From the NCBI RefSeq assembly GCF_003255815.1, contig NC_037681.1, forward strand, positions 79,552,606 through 79,616,605: DNA of 64,000 nucleotides, given 5' to 3'. Position 1 is the first letter of the stretch. The number at the start of each line of letters is the position of its first letter. This document shows positions 22,690 to 34,156 of the stretch, piece by piece. The notes below the pieces were generated by a model. The model did not search any database, was not told the origin of the DNA, and saw only the letters and a list, made by a program, of their open reading frames with translations. The translations under genes and the position numbers were made by a program. This stretch comes from Theropithecus gelada (lineage: Eukaryota; Chordata; Mammalia; Primates; Cercopithecidae).

Positions 22690-23150
22690 TTTTGTATCTA
22701 TTTTCCTTAGTTTTACCAAAATTATCTTTAAAAATACAGATCTGGCTATGACACATTCTTGTGTTAAATTCTTTGATGGTTTCCTACATTGACTGGGATA
22801 AAATTGCACTGCTTTAATATGGCACACAAGGCTCTACATTATCTGTTCTTAGTTTCCAGCTTTTATGCCTCCTATAGGTGTGCCCCTCCCTCATACTCCC
22901 CCTTCCCCACATTCCAAAAAAATGTATTCTATGCTCAATACTTATTAGCTTACTCAGTTTCTGGAAAATACCCATAACCTTTATAGCTGCTAAGTGCTTG
23001 TTTATGCTGGTCACTTTATGTGGTATGTTCATTTCCTTGCTTTCTCCCTGATGTGTTTACCAAGCACATTCTTTAGTACTGAGTTCAGGGGTATCTTTTA
23101 TGGCTCTTCACATGATATGATTACTCCTCTCGCCACAGCTGCTCCCTGTC
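22690..23150 (+). mobile_element. L2 LINE 3' region, plus strand
   Basis: The degraded L2 3' region shows GGTTTCCTACATTGACTGGG, CACACAAGGCTCTACATTAT, GGTATGTTCATTTCCTTGC and TCAGGGGTATCTTTTATGGC in the order expected for the non-coding end of L2. Confidence 0.6.
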
Positions 23151-23154
23151 AGAC

Positions 23155-23410
23155 TAAGTGAGCACCTACTACATCCCAGCCATTCAGTTGTTCTAAACAT
23201 TTTACAAGTATTAACTTGTTTAATCCTTGTAACAAGCCTGTGGGAAAGAGATATTCTCATCTCTGTTTTATGGCTGATAAAATTGAAGCACAGGGAAGAT
23301 AAGTAATGTTCCCAAGTTATAAAGCTAGTAAGAGATAGAGCTAAAATTCAATCCCAGGCATCTGTGACTCCAGAATTTGTTATCTAAACAATACTCTATA
23401 CCTTCAAATC
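23155..23410 (-). mobile_element. MIR SINE, minus strand
   Basis: Antisense MIR in nearly full length: AGTGAGCACCTACTACATCC, TTAATCCTTGTAACAAGCC, AAAATTGAAGCACAGGGAAG, ATAAAGCTAGTAAGAGATAG and ATTCAATCCCAGGCATCTG. Confidence 0.88.
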
Positions 23411-23604
23411 CCAGTCAAGTTAGTGAATAAGGAGAACATTTGCTTCTTTGGCTCTGTGAAAATAGGAAACTTTTTACTGAAGGAGTTGACAACATGATAT
23501 AGCCCCCCACTCTCTGTGGTCTCATTAACTTTGATATATTTGGGTTTTCAAGCAAAATCTGTTCATGCCAAAATTGTATTTTCTAAAATGTTTTTGAAAA
23601 TGCT

Positions 23605-25245
23605 TACATTTATGTCCATGAAGGATTTGATCAGTAGTTTTTTTGTAATGAATATTTTTTATTGTGCTTTTAGACTAATGCTGGTTTCATAGAATGAGGT
23701 GGGAATTATTCCTTCTTCTCTGATTTTATAAAATAATTTATGTGAAATTGGCACTATTATTATTTTCTTATATGTTTGGAAGAATTCACCAGTCAAGTCA
23801 TTTGATTTTAGAGTTTTCTTTCTGGGAAAGTTTTAAACTTTAAAATAAATAAAAATATGTAATAGGGCTACTCAAATTATCTATTTCTTCTTGAGTGAGT
23901 GTTGGTAGTTTGTTACTTCATGAAATTTTTTCATTTCATCTAAGATGTTGAATTTATTGACATAAGGTTGTATATAGTATTCCCTTATCCTTTAAATGTT
24001 CTGAAAATTGTAATGATGTCACCTCTGTCTTTCCTGAATTTGGTAATTTATATCTCCTCTCCCTTTTTGCGAATTAATCTGGCTATAAGTTTACCAATTT
24101 TATTGATTTTTTTTCAAAGAATCTGATTCTGGTTTTACTGATTTTTTAAAATCATTTTTCTATTTTCTATTTCACAGATTTCTTCTCTGATAGTTATTAT
24201 TCCTTTTCTTCTCTTTACTTTAAATTACCTTTTTCTGTGTGTGGTTGTTGCTTTTGTTTCTTATGGTAGAAGCTGAGTTTATTGATTTAAGACCTTTCTT
24301 CTTTTCTTATATATGCATTTTCTGTTATAAATACCCTCCCCAACCCCCAGTACTGCTTTACTGGAATTCACAAATTTTGACACACTGTGTTTTCATTTCC
24401 ATTCAGTTCAAATTACTTTCTACTTTCCCTTTTGATTTCTTCTTTAACCTATGGTTTATTTAGAAATGTGTTAAAACTTCTAAATATTTGGGAAATTCTT
24501 TTCTTTTGATTTCCTACTTAACTTCCTTTGAAGTTAGAAAAGATATTTTTTAAGACTTGAATTCTTTTAAATTTATGGAGACATATTTTTATGGCTCTGA
24601 AGATAGCCTATCTTGGTGTTTGTAGCACATTTGGAAAGTAGAATTTTTTGAGACAGGGTCTCATTCTGTCACCCAGGCTGAAGTACAGTGGGGTGATCAT
24701 GACTCACTGCAGCTTCAACCTCCAGGGCTCAAGAGAGAATGTATTTTCTAATGATTGTAGGATGGAGTGTTCTATATGTATGTATCGATTAAGTTAATTT
24801 GGTTGATACCATTGTAAAATCTCTATGTCCTAACCGTTTTTTTCCTATCAATTATTAAGAAAGAGATATTAGATTTCTAGATTAAATTTATAAATTTGTC
24901 TATTTCTCCATGTAGCTCTCAGTTTTGCTTCATGTATATTTTGAAGATATTTTATTACATATATACACATTTAGAATTTTTATGTACCGATCCTTTTATC
25001 ATTATGAAATTACCTTCTTGTCCACTGCTCAGTTAGCTCATAGTCTTTCCCTTGGTGTGTACATTGTCTGATATTAATGTAGTCACTCCAGCTTTCTTTT
25101 GGTTATCATTAGAATGGAACATCTTTTTCTATACTTTTAAAGTATTTGTTTCTTTATATATAAAATATGCTTCTTGTAAATGGTGTATAGGCCATTCATT
25201 TTTTAAATTATTTTTTGACAATTTTTGCTTGATAATTGGGGTGTG
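23605..25245 (-). mobile_element. Old L1M LINE, minus strand, left segment
   Basis: On the minus strand this is a decayed L1 ORF2 region. On the plus strand it shows TGCTGGTTTCATAGAATGAG, CAATTTTATTGATTTTTTTT, TCTGATTCTGGTTTTACTG and GTCACTCCAGCTTTCTTTTG, the familiar antisense blocks of L1 ORF2. A partial Alu interrupts it at 24642-24733. The L1 is cut at 25245 by insertion of a THE1 element and resumes after 34017. No open frame of meaningful length survives. Confidence 0.88.
24642..24733 (-). mobile_element. Partial Alu, minus strand
   Basis: The sequence GAGACAGGGTCTCATTCTGT followed by CACCCAGGCTGAAGTACAGT and GACTCACTGCAGCTTCAACC stops abruptly at CAGGGCTCAAG. It is roughly the last 90 bases of an Alu in reverse, inside the L1M. 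Confidence 0.8.
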
Positions 25246-25552
25246 ATATGGTTTGGCTGTGTCCCCACTCAAAATATCATCTTGAATTGTAATCTGAATT
25301 GTAATCCCCACATGCTGGGGCAAGGGGCCTCATGGAAGGTGATTAGATCATGGGGGTGGTTCCCCCATTGCTGTTTTCATTATAGTGAGTGGAGTTCTCA
25401 CAAGATCTGATGATTTTATAAGGGACTCTTCCCCACTTCACTCTGCACTTCGCTCTCCTGCCACCATGTGAAGAAGGATGTATCTGCTTTCCCTCTTGCC
25501 GTGATTGTAAGTTTCCTGAGGACTCCATAGCCATGTGGAGCCATGAGTCAAG
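25246..25552 (+). mobile_element. THE1 (MaLR) 5' LTR, first part
   Basis: The LTR starts TGATATGGTTTGGCTGTG. It continues with the usual MaLR blocks (AATTGTAATCCCCACATG, TTAGATCATGGGGG, GAGTTCTCACAAGATCTGAT, CCACCATGTGAAGAAGGATG). A 12-bp unit TGAATTGTAATC is doubled at 25283-25306, unlike the 3' LTR. The LTR is broken near 25553 by the L1PA and continues at about 31743. The base quintet before it (GGGTG) nearly matches AGGTG after the 3' LTR, consistent with a 5-bp target duplication. Confidence 0.93.
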
Positions 25553-25565
25553 TAAAAATATTTCT

Positions 25566-26590
25566 GAGGTGCCCAAGATGGCCAAATAGGAACAGTTCCA
25601 GCCTCCAGCTCCCAGTGTGAGTGACACAGAAGATGGGTGATTTCTGCATTTTCAACTGAGGTACTGGGTTCATCTCACTGGGGCATGTCAGACAGTTGGT
25701 GCTGGTCCATGGGTACAGCCCGACCAGTAAGAACTGAAGCAGGGCGAGGCAACGCCTCACCTGGGAAGTGCAAGGGGGAAGGGAATTCCTTTTCCTAGCC
25801 AAAGGAAAGTGAGACACACAACACCTGGAAAATCGGGTAGCTCCCACCCTAATACTGTGCTTTACCAAGGGTCTTAGCAAACGGCACACCAGGAGATTAT
25901 ATCCCACACCTGGCCCAGAGGGCCCCATGCCCACGGAGCCTCCCTCATTGCTAGCACAGCAGTCTGAGATCTAACTGCAAGGCAGCAGCAAGGCTGGAGG
26001 AGGGGTGCCAGCCATTGCTGAGGCTTAAGTAGATAAACAAAGCCGCCAGGAAGCGTGAATTGGGTGGAGCCCACCACAGCTCAAGGAGGCCGGCCTGCCT
26101 CTGTAGACTCCTCTGGGGACAAGGTATAGCTAAACAAAAAGCAGCAGAAACCTTGACAGAGGTAAATGCCCTTGTCTGACAGCTTTGAAGAGAGCAGTGG
26201 AGCTCCCAGCATGGAGGTTGAGATCTGAGAATGGACAGACTGCATGTTCAAGTGGGTCCCTGATGCCTGAGTAGCCTAACTGGGAGACATCCCCCACTAG
26301 GTGCAGACACCTCATACCTCACACGGCAGGGTACACCCCTGAGATGAAGCTTTCAGAGCAAGAATCAGACAGCAACACTCGCTGTTCAGCAATATTCTAT
26401 CTTCTGCAGCCTCCACTGCTGATACCCAGGCAAACAGGGTCTGGAGTGGACCTCAAGCAAACTCCAACAGACCTACAGCTGAGGGTCCTGATGGTTAGAA
26501 GGAAAACTAACACACAGAAAGGACACCCACACCAAAACCCCATCAGTATGTCACCATCATCAAAGACCAAAGGCAGATAAAACCACAAAG
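25566..26590 (+). promoter_or_regulatory. L1PA 5' UTR with internal promoter region
   Basis: The GC-richer 1.0-kb leader matches the primate L1 5' UTR order. Blocks include AGAAGATGGGTGATTTCTGC, GGCGAGGCAACGCCTCACCT, GGAGCCCACCACAGCTCAAG and TCTGACAGCTTTGAAGAGAG. In the family this region carries a sense promoter with a YY1 site near the start (CAAGATGGCC, present here) and an antisense promoter. Many CpGs have decayed, so activity is doubtful. Confidence 0.85.
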
Positions 26591-27602
26591 ATGGGGAAAA
26601 AGCAGTGCAGAAAAACTGGAAATTCAAAAAATCAGAGTGCATCTCCCCCTCCAAAGGAACACAGCTCATAGCCAGCAACAGAACAAAGCTGGACAGAGAA
26701 TGACTTTGACGAGTTGAGAGAAGAAGGCTTCAGTCAATCAAACTTCTCAGAGCTAAGGAGGAACTACGTAACCAGCGCAAAGAAACTAAAAACCTTGTAA
26801 AAAGATTTGACGAATGGCTAACTAGAATAACCAATGTAGAGAAGCCCTTAAAATAACTGATAGAGATGAAAACCATAACACGAGAACTACGTGACAAATG
26901 CATAAGCTTCAGTAACTGACTCAATCATCTGGAAGAAAGAGTATCAGCAATTGAAGATCAAATGAATGAAATGAAGTGAGAAGTGTAGAGAAAAAAAGAG
27001 TAAAAAGAAATGAACAAAGCCTCCAAGAAGTATGAGATTATGTGAAAAGACCAAATCTATGTCTGACTTGTGTTCCTGAAAGTGATGGGTAAAATGGAAC
27101 CAAGTTGAAAAACACTCTGCAGGATATCATCCAGGAGAATTTCCCCAACCTAGTAAGGCAGGCCAACATTCAAATTCAGGAAATACAGAGAACGCCACAA
27201 AGATACTCCTCAAGGAGAGCAACTCCAAGACACATAATTGTCAGATTCACCAAAGTTGAAATGAAGGAAAAAATGGTAAGGGCAGCCAGAGAGAAAGGTC
27301 GGGTTACACACAAAGGGAAGCCCATCAGACTAACAGCAGATCTCTCGGCAGAAACTCTACAAGCCAGAAGACAGTGGGGGCCAATATTCAACATTCTTAA
27401 AGAAAAGAATTTTAAACCCAGAATTTCATATCCAGCCAAACTAAGTTTAATAAGTGAAGAAGAAATAAAATCTTTTACAGACAAGCAAATGCTGGGAGAT
27501 TTTGTCACCACCAGGCCTGCCCTCCAAGAGATCCTGAAGGAAGCACTAAACATGGAAAGGAAAAACAGGTACCAGCCATTGCAAAAACATGTCAAAATGT
27601 AA
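26591..27602 (+). pseudogene. L1 ORF1 (RNA-binding chaperone), broken
   Basis: ORF1p is a trimeric RNA-binding protein with an N-terminal coiled coil, a central RRM and a C-terminal domain. It coats L1 RNA in the cytoplasm. The start codon is intact (ATGGGGAAAAAG). A TAG stop occurs at codon 27 (26669-26671), more stops follow in the coiled-coil part, and the frame shifts. The last 165 codons (27105-27602) stay open and hold the RRM and C-terminal domain region, including the YSSRRATPRHIIVRF segment and the ending in YQPLQ. Total length of 1012 bp is not a multiple of three. It is a dead copy, not a host gene. Confidence 0.95.
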
Positions 27603-27665
27603 AGTCCATCGATACTAGGAAGAAACTGTATCAACTAGCAAGCAAAATAATCAGCTAATATCATA

Positions 27666-30600
27666 ATGACAGGATCAAGTTCACACATAACAATATTAAC
27701 CTTAAATGTAAATGGACTAAATGCTCCAATTAAAAGACACAGACTGGCAAATTGTATAAAGAGTCAAGACCCATCAGTTTGCTGTATTCAGGAGACCCAT
27801 CTCACATGCAGAGACACACATAGGCTCAAAATAAAGGGATGGAGGAAGATCTACTAAGCAAATGGAAAACAAAAAAAAGCAGAGATTGCAATCCTAGTCT
27901 CTGATAAAACAGACTTTAAACCATCAAAGATCAAAAGAGAAAAAGAAGGCCATTACATAATGGTAAAGGGATCAATTCATCAGGAAGAGCTAACTATCCT
28001 AAATATATATGCACCCAATACAGGAGCACCCAGATTCATAAAGCAAGTCCTTAGAGACTTACAAAGAGACTTAGACTCCCATACAATAATAATGGGAGAC
28101 TTTAACAACCCACTGTCAACATTAGACAGATCAATGAGACAGAAAGTTAACAAGGATATCCAGGAATTGAACTCAGCTCTGCACCAAGCAGACCTAATAG
28201 ACATCTACAGAACTCTCCACCCCAAATCAATAGAATATACATTCTTCCCAGCACCACATCGCACTTATTCCAAAATTGACCACATGGTTGGAAGTAAAGG
28301 ACTCCTCAGCAAATGTAAAAGAACAGAATTATAACAAACTGTCTCTCAGACCACAGTACAATCAAACTAGAACTCAGGACTAAGAAACTCAATCAAAACT
28401 GCTCAACTACATGGAAACTGAACAACCTGCTCCTGAATGACTACTGGGTACATTACGAAATGAAGGCAGAAATAAAGATGTTCTTTGAAACCAATGACAA
28501 GAAGGATACAACATACCAGAATCTCTGGGACACATTTAAAGCAGTGTGTAGAGGGAAATTTATAGCACTAAATGCCCACAAGAGAAAGCAGGAAAGATCT
28601 AAAATTGACACCCTAACATCACAATTAAAAGAACTGGAGAAGCAAGAGCAAACACATTCAAAAGCTAGCAGAAGGCAAGAAATAACTAAGATTACAGCAG
28701 AACTGAAAGAGATAGAAACACAAAAAACCCTCAAAAAAATCAATGAATCCAGGAGCTGGTTTTTTGAAAAGATCAACAAAATTGATAGACCGCTAGCAAG
28801 AGTAATAAAGAAGAAAAGAGAGAAGAATCAAATAGATGCAATAAAATATGATAAAGGGGATATCACTACCTACCCTACAGAAATACAAACTACCATCAGA
28901 GAATACTATAAACACCTCTATGCAAATAAACTAGAAAACCTAGAAGAAATGGACAAATTCCTGGACACATACACCCTCCCAAGACTAAACCAGGTAGAAG
29001 TCGAATCCCTGAATAGACCAATAGCAGCCTCTGAAATTGAGGCAATAATTAATAGCCTACCAACCAAAAAAAGTCCAGGACCAGATAGATTCACAGCCAA
29101 ATTCTATCAGAAGTACAAGAAGGAGTTGGTACCATTCCTTCTGAAACTATTCCAATCATTAGAAAAAGAGGGAATCCTCCCTAATTCATTTTATGAGGCC
29201 AACATCATCCTGATACCAAAGCCTGACAGAGATACAACAAAAAAAGAGAATTTTAGACCAATATCCCTGATGAACATCGATGCAAAAATCCTCAATAAAA
29301 TACTGGCAAACTGAATCCAGCAGCACGTCAAAAAGCTTATCCACCATGATCAAGTGGGCTTCATCCCTGGGATGCAAGGCTGGTTCAACATATGCAAATC
29401 AATAAATGTAATCCTGCATATAAAGCGAACCAAAGACAAAAACCACATGATTATCTCAATAGATGCAGAAAAGGCCTTTGACAGAATTCAACAGCCCTTC
29501 ATGCTAAAAACTCTCAATAAACTCGGTATTGATGGGACGTATCTCAAAATAATAAGAGCTATTTATGACAAACCCACAGCCAATATCATACTGAATGGGC
29601 AAAAACTGGAAGCATTCCCTTTGAAAACTGGCACAAGACAGGGATGCCCTCTCTCACCACTCCTATTCAACATAGTGTTGGAAGTTCTGGCTAGGGTAAT
29701 CAGGCAAGAGAAAGAAATAAAGGGTATTCAGTTATGAAAAGAAGAAGTCAAATTTGCCCCTGTTTGCAGATGACATGATTGTATATGTAGAAAATCCCAT
29801 TGTCTCAGCCCAAAATCTCCTTAAGCTGATAAGCAACTTCAGCAAAGTTTCAGGATACAAAATCAATGCACAAAAATCACAAGCATTCCTATACACCAAT
29901 AACAGACAAACAGAGAGCCAAATCATGAGTGAATTCCCATTCACAATTGCTTCAAAGAGAATAAAATACCTAGAAATCCAACTTACAAGGGATGTAAAGG
30001 ACCTCTTCAACGAGAACTACAAACCACTGCTCACTGTAATAAAAGAGGCCACAAACAAATGGAAGAACATTCCATGCTCATGGATAGGAAGAATCAATAT
30101 TGTGAAAATGGCCATACTGCCCAAGGTATTTATAGATTAAATGCCATCCCCAATAAGCTACCAATGAGTTTCTTCACAGAATTGGAAAAACTGCTTTAAA
30201 GTTCATGTGGAACCAAAAAAGACCCTGCATTGCCAAGACAATCCTAAGCCAAAAGAACAAAGCTGGAGGCATCACACTACCTGACTTCAAACTATACTAC
30301 AAGGCTATAGTAACCAAAAGAGCATGGTACTGGTACCAAACCAGGATATAGACCAATGGAACAGAACAGAGCCCTGAAAAATAATACCACACATCTACAG
30401 CCATCTGATCTTTGACAAACCTGAGAAAAACAAGAAATGGGGAAAGGTTTCCCTATTTAATAAATGGGGAAATTGGCTAGCCATAAGTGCTGGGAAAATT
30501 GGCTAGCCATAAGTAGAAAGCTGAAACTGGATCCTTTCCTTACTCCTTATATGAAAATTAATTCAAGATGGATTAGAGACTTAATGTTAGACCTAAAACC

Positions 30601-31520
30601 ATAAAAACCCTAGAAGAAAACCTAGGTAATACCATTCAGGACATAGTCATGGGCAAGGACTTCACGTCTAAAACACCAAAAGCAATGGCAACAAAAGCCA
30701 AAATTGACAAATGGGATCTAATTAAACTAAAGAGCTTCTGCACAGCAAAACAAACTACCATCAGAGTGAACAGGCAATCTACAGAATGAGAGAAAATTTT
30801 TGCAATCTACTCATCTGACAAAGGGCTAATATCCAGAACCTATAATGAACTCAATCAAATTTACAACCCCATCAAAAAGAAAAAATAAACAACCCCATCA
30901 AAAAGTGGGCAAAGGATATGAACAGATACTTCTCAAAAGAAGACATTCATACAACCAACAGACACATGAAAAATTGCTCATTATCACTCGCCATCAAAGA
31001 AATGCAAATCAAAACCACAATTAGATACCATCTCCCACCAGTTAGAATGGCAATCTTTAAAAAATCAGGGAACAACAGGTGCTGGAGAGGATGTGGAGAA
31101 ATAGGAACACTTTTATGCTGTTGGTGGGACTGTAAACTAGTTCAACCATTGTGGAAAACAGTGTGGCGATTCCTCAAGGATCTAAAACTAGAAATACCAT
31201 TTGACCCAGCCATCCCATTACTGGGTATATACCCAAAGGATTATAAGTCATGCTGCTGTAAAGACACATGCACACGTATGTTTATTGCGACACTATTCAC
31301 AACAGTAAAGACTTGGAATCAACCCAAATGTCCATCGGTGACAGACTGGATTAAGAAAATGTGGCACATATACACCATGGAATACTATGCAGCCATAAAA
31401 AAGGATGAGTTTGTGTCCTTTGTAGGGACATGGATGCAGCTGGAAACCATCATTCTCAGCAAACTATTGCAAGAACACAAAACCAAATACCACATGTTCT
31501 CACTTATAGGTGGGAATTGA
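27666..31520 (+). pseudogene. L1 ORF2 (endonuclease and reverse transcriptase), broken
   Basis: ORF2p cuts target DNA and copies L1 RNA. The endonuclease part starts at 27666 with the LNVNGLN asparagine, the QET glutamate and a GDFN motif (28101 region) recognisable. The reverse transcriptase FADD box lies at 29763-29774, and the C-terminal region ends at 31520. Stops occur at 27855 (TAA), 28332 (TAA), 29312 (TGA, likely from a decayed CGA) and 29735 (TGA), with frame changes between segments. Two 26-bp tandem duplications (30467-30516 and around 30863-30905) add length: the whole is 3855 bp against about 3828 in intact L1. Non-functional. Confidence 0.96.
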
Positions 31521-31729
31521 AAAATGACATCACTTGGACACAGGAAAGGGATCATCACACACCGGGTCCTATTGTGGGGAGGGCGAATGGGGAAGGGATA
31601 GCATTAGGAGATATACCTAATGTAAATGACAAGTTAATGGTGCAGCACACCAACATGGCACATGTATACATATGTAACAAACCTGCACATTGTGCATATG
31701 TACCCTAGAACTTAAAGTATAATTTAAAA
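31521..31729 (+). other. L1PA 3' UTR
   Basis: The short 3' UTR contains GGTGCAGCACACCAACATGG and GTATACATATGTAACAAACC, the conserved end of primate L1. It closes in TACCCTAGAACTTAAAGTAT plus an A-rich tail. Confidence 0.92.
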
Positions 31730-31742
31730 AAAAATCTTTCCT

Positions 31743-31799
31743 TTATAAATTACCAGTCTTAAATATTTTCTTCATAGCAGTGTGGGAACATACTAATAG
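31743..31799 (+). mobile_element. THE1 5' LTR, second part
   Basis: The LTR resumes after the L1 with TTATAAATTACCAGTCTTAA and ends near GTGGGAACATACTAATAGA, where the THE1 internal region begins. Removing the L1 and one target copy gives a continuous LTR of about 360 bp. Confidence 0.9.
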
Positions 31800-33652
31800 A
31801 GTAAGCTGGTACTTCAGAGAGTGGAGCACTGCTGTAAAGATACCCAAAAATGGCTGGATATGGTGGCTCACACCTGCAATTCCAGCACTTTAGGAGGCCA
31901 ATGCGGGTAGATCATGAGGTCAGGAGATTGAGACCATCCTAGCTAACACGGTGAAACCCTGTCTCTACTAAAAGTACAAAAAATTAGCCAGGTGTGGTGG
32001 CAGGCACCTGTAGTCCCTACTACTCAGGAGGCTGAGGCAGGAGAATGGCATGAACCTGGGAGGTGGAGCTTGCAGTGAGCAGAGACCATGCGCCACTGCA
32101 CTCCAACCTGGGTGACAAAGCAAGACTCTATCTGAAAAAAAAAAAAAAAAAAAATACCCAAAAATGTGGAAGCAACTTTGGAACTGGGTAACAGACACAG
32201 GTTGGAAGAGTTTAGAGGGCTCAGAAGAAGACAGGAAAATGTGAGAAAGTTTGGAACTTCCTAGAGACTTGTTGGATGGCTTTGACCAAAATGCTGATAG
32301 TGATATGAACAATAAAGTCCAGGCTGTGGTAGTCTCAGACAGAGCTGAGAAACTTCTTGGGAACTGGAACAAAGGTGACTCTTGCTACACTTTAGCAAAG
32401 AGGCTGGCAGCATTTTACCCCTGCCCTAGAGATCTGTAGAACTTTGAACTTGAGAGAGATGATTTAGGGTATCCAGCAGAAGAAATTTGTAAGCACCAAA
32501 GCATTCAAGAGGCAAAAGAGCATAAAAATTTGGAAAATTTGCAGCCTGAATATGTGGTAGAAAAGAAAAACCCATTTTCCGAGGAGAAATTCAAGCTGGC
32601 TGCAGAAATTTGTATAAGTACGGAGGAGCCAAATGTTAATTGCCAAGACAATGGGGAAAATGTCTCCAGGGCATGTCAGAGGGTTTCACAGCAGCCCTTC
32701 CCATCAGAATCCCAGAGGCCTAACAGGAAAAAAATGATTTCATGGGCTGAGTCCGCTGCCTTGCTGCTTTGTGCAGTCTTGGGACTTGGTGCCTTGCATT
32801 CCAGCTGTGGCTAAAAGAAGCTAATGTGTGGCTAAAAGAAGCTCAGACTGTTGTCTCAGGGAGTGCCCCAAGCCTAGGTGGCTTACATGTGGTGTTGGGC
32901 CTATGGGTGCACAGAAGTCAAGAATTGAAGTTTGGGAACCTTTGCCTATATTTCAGAGGATGTATGGAAACACCTGGATATCCAGGCAGAAGTTTGCTAC
33001 AGGGGCGGAGCCCGCATAGAGCACCTCTGTTAGGGCAGTGGGGAAGGGAAATGTGGGGTCAGAGCCCCACATAGAATCCCCACTGGGGTACTGCCTAGTG
33101 GAGCTGTGAGAAAAGAGCCACCATCCTCCAGACCCCAGAATGGTAGATCCACTGACAGCTTGCACCATGTGCCTGGAAAAGCCGCAGACACTCAGTGCCA
33201 GCCCATGAAAGCAGCTGAGAGGGGGACTGTACCCTGCAAAGCCCCAGGGGCAGAGTTGCCTGAGGCCATGGGAACCCACTAGTGCATCAGTATGACCTGG
33301 ATGTGAGACACAGAGTCAAAGAAGATCGTTTTGTAACTTTGAGACTTAATGACTATCCTGCTGGGTTTTGGACTTGCATCGGTCCTGTAGCACCTTTGTT
33401 TTGGCCAATGTTTCCAATTTTAAGTGGGTGTATTTACTCAATGCCTGTACCTTCATTATATCTAGGAAGTAGCTAACTTGCTTTTGATTTTACAGGGTCA
33501 TAGGCAGAATAGATTTGCCTTGTCCAAATGAGACTTTGGATTTGGACTTTGGGGTTAATTTCAGAATGAGTCAAGACTTTGAGGGACTGTTGGTAAGGCA
33601 TGATTGTGTTTTGAAATGTGAGAACCTGATTTGGGAGAGGCCAGGGGTGGAA
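31800..33652 (+). mobile_element. THE1 internal region, Alu-interrupted
   Basis: The internal region carries the recognisable THE1 blocks GGAAGCAACTTTGGAACTGG, GAACTTCCTAGAGACTTG, TTGAACTTGAGAGAGATGAT and AATGGGGAAAATGTCTCCAG. It ends in a purine-rich GCCAGGGGTGGAAT before the 3' LTR. Without the Alu it is about 1.5 kb, close to the usual length of THE1 internal sequence. The family derives from an ERVL-like gag-containing provirus that lost its other genes. No long open frame remains. Confidence 0.92.
31853..32153 (+). mobile_element. Alu element inside THE1, plus strand
   Basis: This is a complete Alu with a poly-A tail and the target duplication TACCCAAAAATG at both ends (31841-31852 and about 32155-32166). 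The loss of most CpGs and changes such as GGCTGGATATGG indicate an older copy, probably AluS or early AluY. Confidence 0.95.
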
Positions 33653-34012
33653 TTATATGGTTTGGCTGTGTCCCCACCCAAAATCTCGTCTTGAATTGTA
33701 ATCCCCACATGTTGAGGGTGGTACCTCATGGGAGGTGATTAGATCATGGGGCCAGTTTCCTCATGCTATTCTCATGATAGTGAGGTTTCATGAGATCTGG
33801 TGGTTTTATAAGGGTCTTTCCCCACTTCACTGTACTTCTCTCTCTCCTGCCACCATGTGAAGAAGGATGTGTCTGCTTCCCCTCTGTGATGATTGTAAGT
33901 TTTCTGAGGCTTCCCCAGCCATATGGAACTGTGAGTCCATTAAACCTCTTTCCTTTACAAATTACCCAGTCTCAGGCACTTCTTCATAGCAATGTGAGAT
34001 TGGACTAACACA
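33653..34012 (+). mobile_element. THE1 (MaLR) 3' LTR
   Basis: A 360-bp LTR starts right after the purine-rich tract (first bases TT instead of TG) and ends GATTGGACTAACACA. It matches the 5' LTR throughout but lacks its 12-bp duplication. It is followed by AGGTG, the probable target duplication, and then the antisense L1M resumes. Confidence 0.94.
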
Positions 34013-34017
34013 AGGTG

Positions 34018-34156
34018 TTTAAACCATTTTTATTTAATATGATTATTGACCTGTATGGAAAAAACTAAGTCTACTATCTTTCTGTTTTCTATTTGTTCCA
34101 TTTCTTTTTTTCTAACTCTTTTTTTTTTTAACTTTTCTGGGTGATTATTTGGATTA
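34018..34156 (-). mobile_element. Old L1M LINE, minus strand, continued
   Basis: The sequence GTCTACTATCTTTCTGTTTT and CTATTTGTTCCATTTC continues the antisense L1 ORF2 that was cut at 25245. It is then interrupted by an antisense MaLR LTR. Confidence 0.75.

Larger units (their letters stand above)
25566..31729 (+). mobile_element. Near full-length L1PA LINE-1
   Basis: This is a 6.16-kb plus-strand L1. It runs from the 5' UTR opening (CAAGATGGCCAAATAGGAAC) through ORF1, ORF2 and the 3' UTR to an A-rich tail. Flanking copies of roughly TAAAAAT(A/C)TTTC(C)T at 25553-25565 and 31730-31742 are the target duplication, in the THE1 LTR sequence where an A-rich L1 endonuclease site is expected. Length and ORF1 sequence suggest an L1PA5 to L1PA8 type copy. 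Both reading frames are broken, so it cannot move by itself. Copies of this kind are abundant in catarrhine genomes. Confidence 0.96.

Noticed and set aside
27105..27602. 165-codon frame as an RNA-binding host protein
   Set aside because: It is the C-terminal half of L1 ORF1.
28460..29314. 284-codon plus-strand frame as a host gene
   Set aside because: It is the middle part of L1 ORF2, bounded by a frame change and a TGA.
30918..31520. 200-codon plus-strand frame as a host gene
   Set aside because: It is the C-terminal part of the decayed L1 ORF2.
31968..32372. 134-codon minus-strand frame
   Set aside because: Mostly antisense Alu plus THE1 internal sequence.
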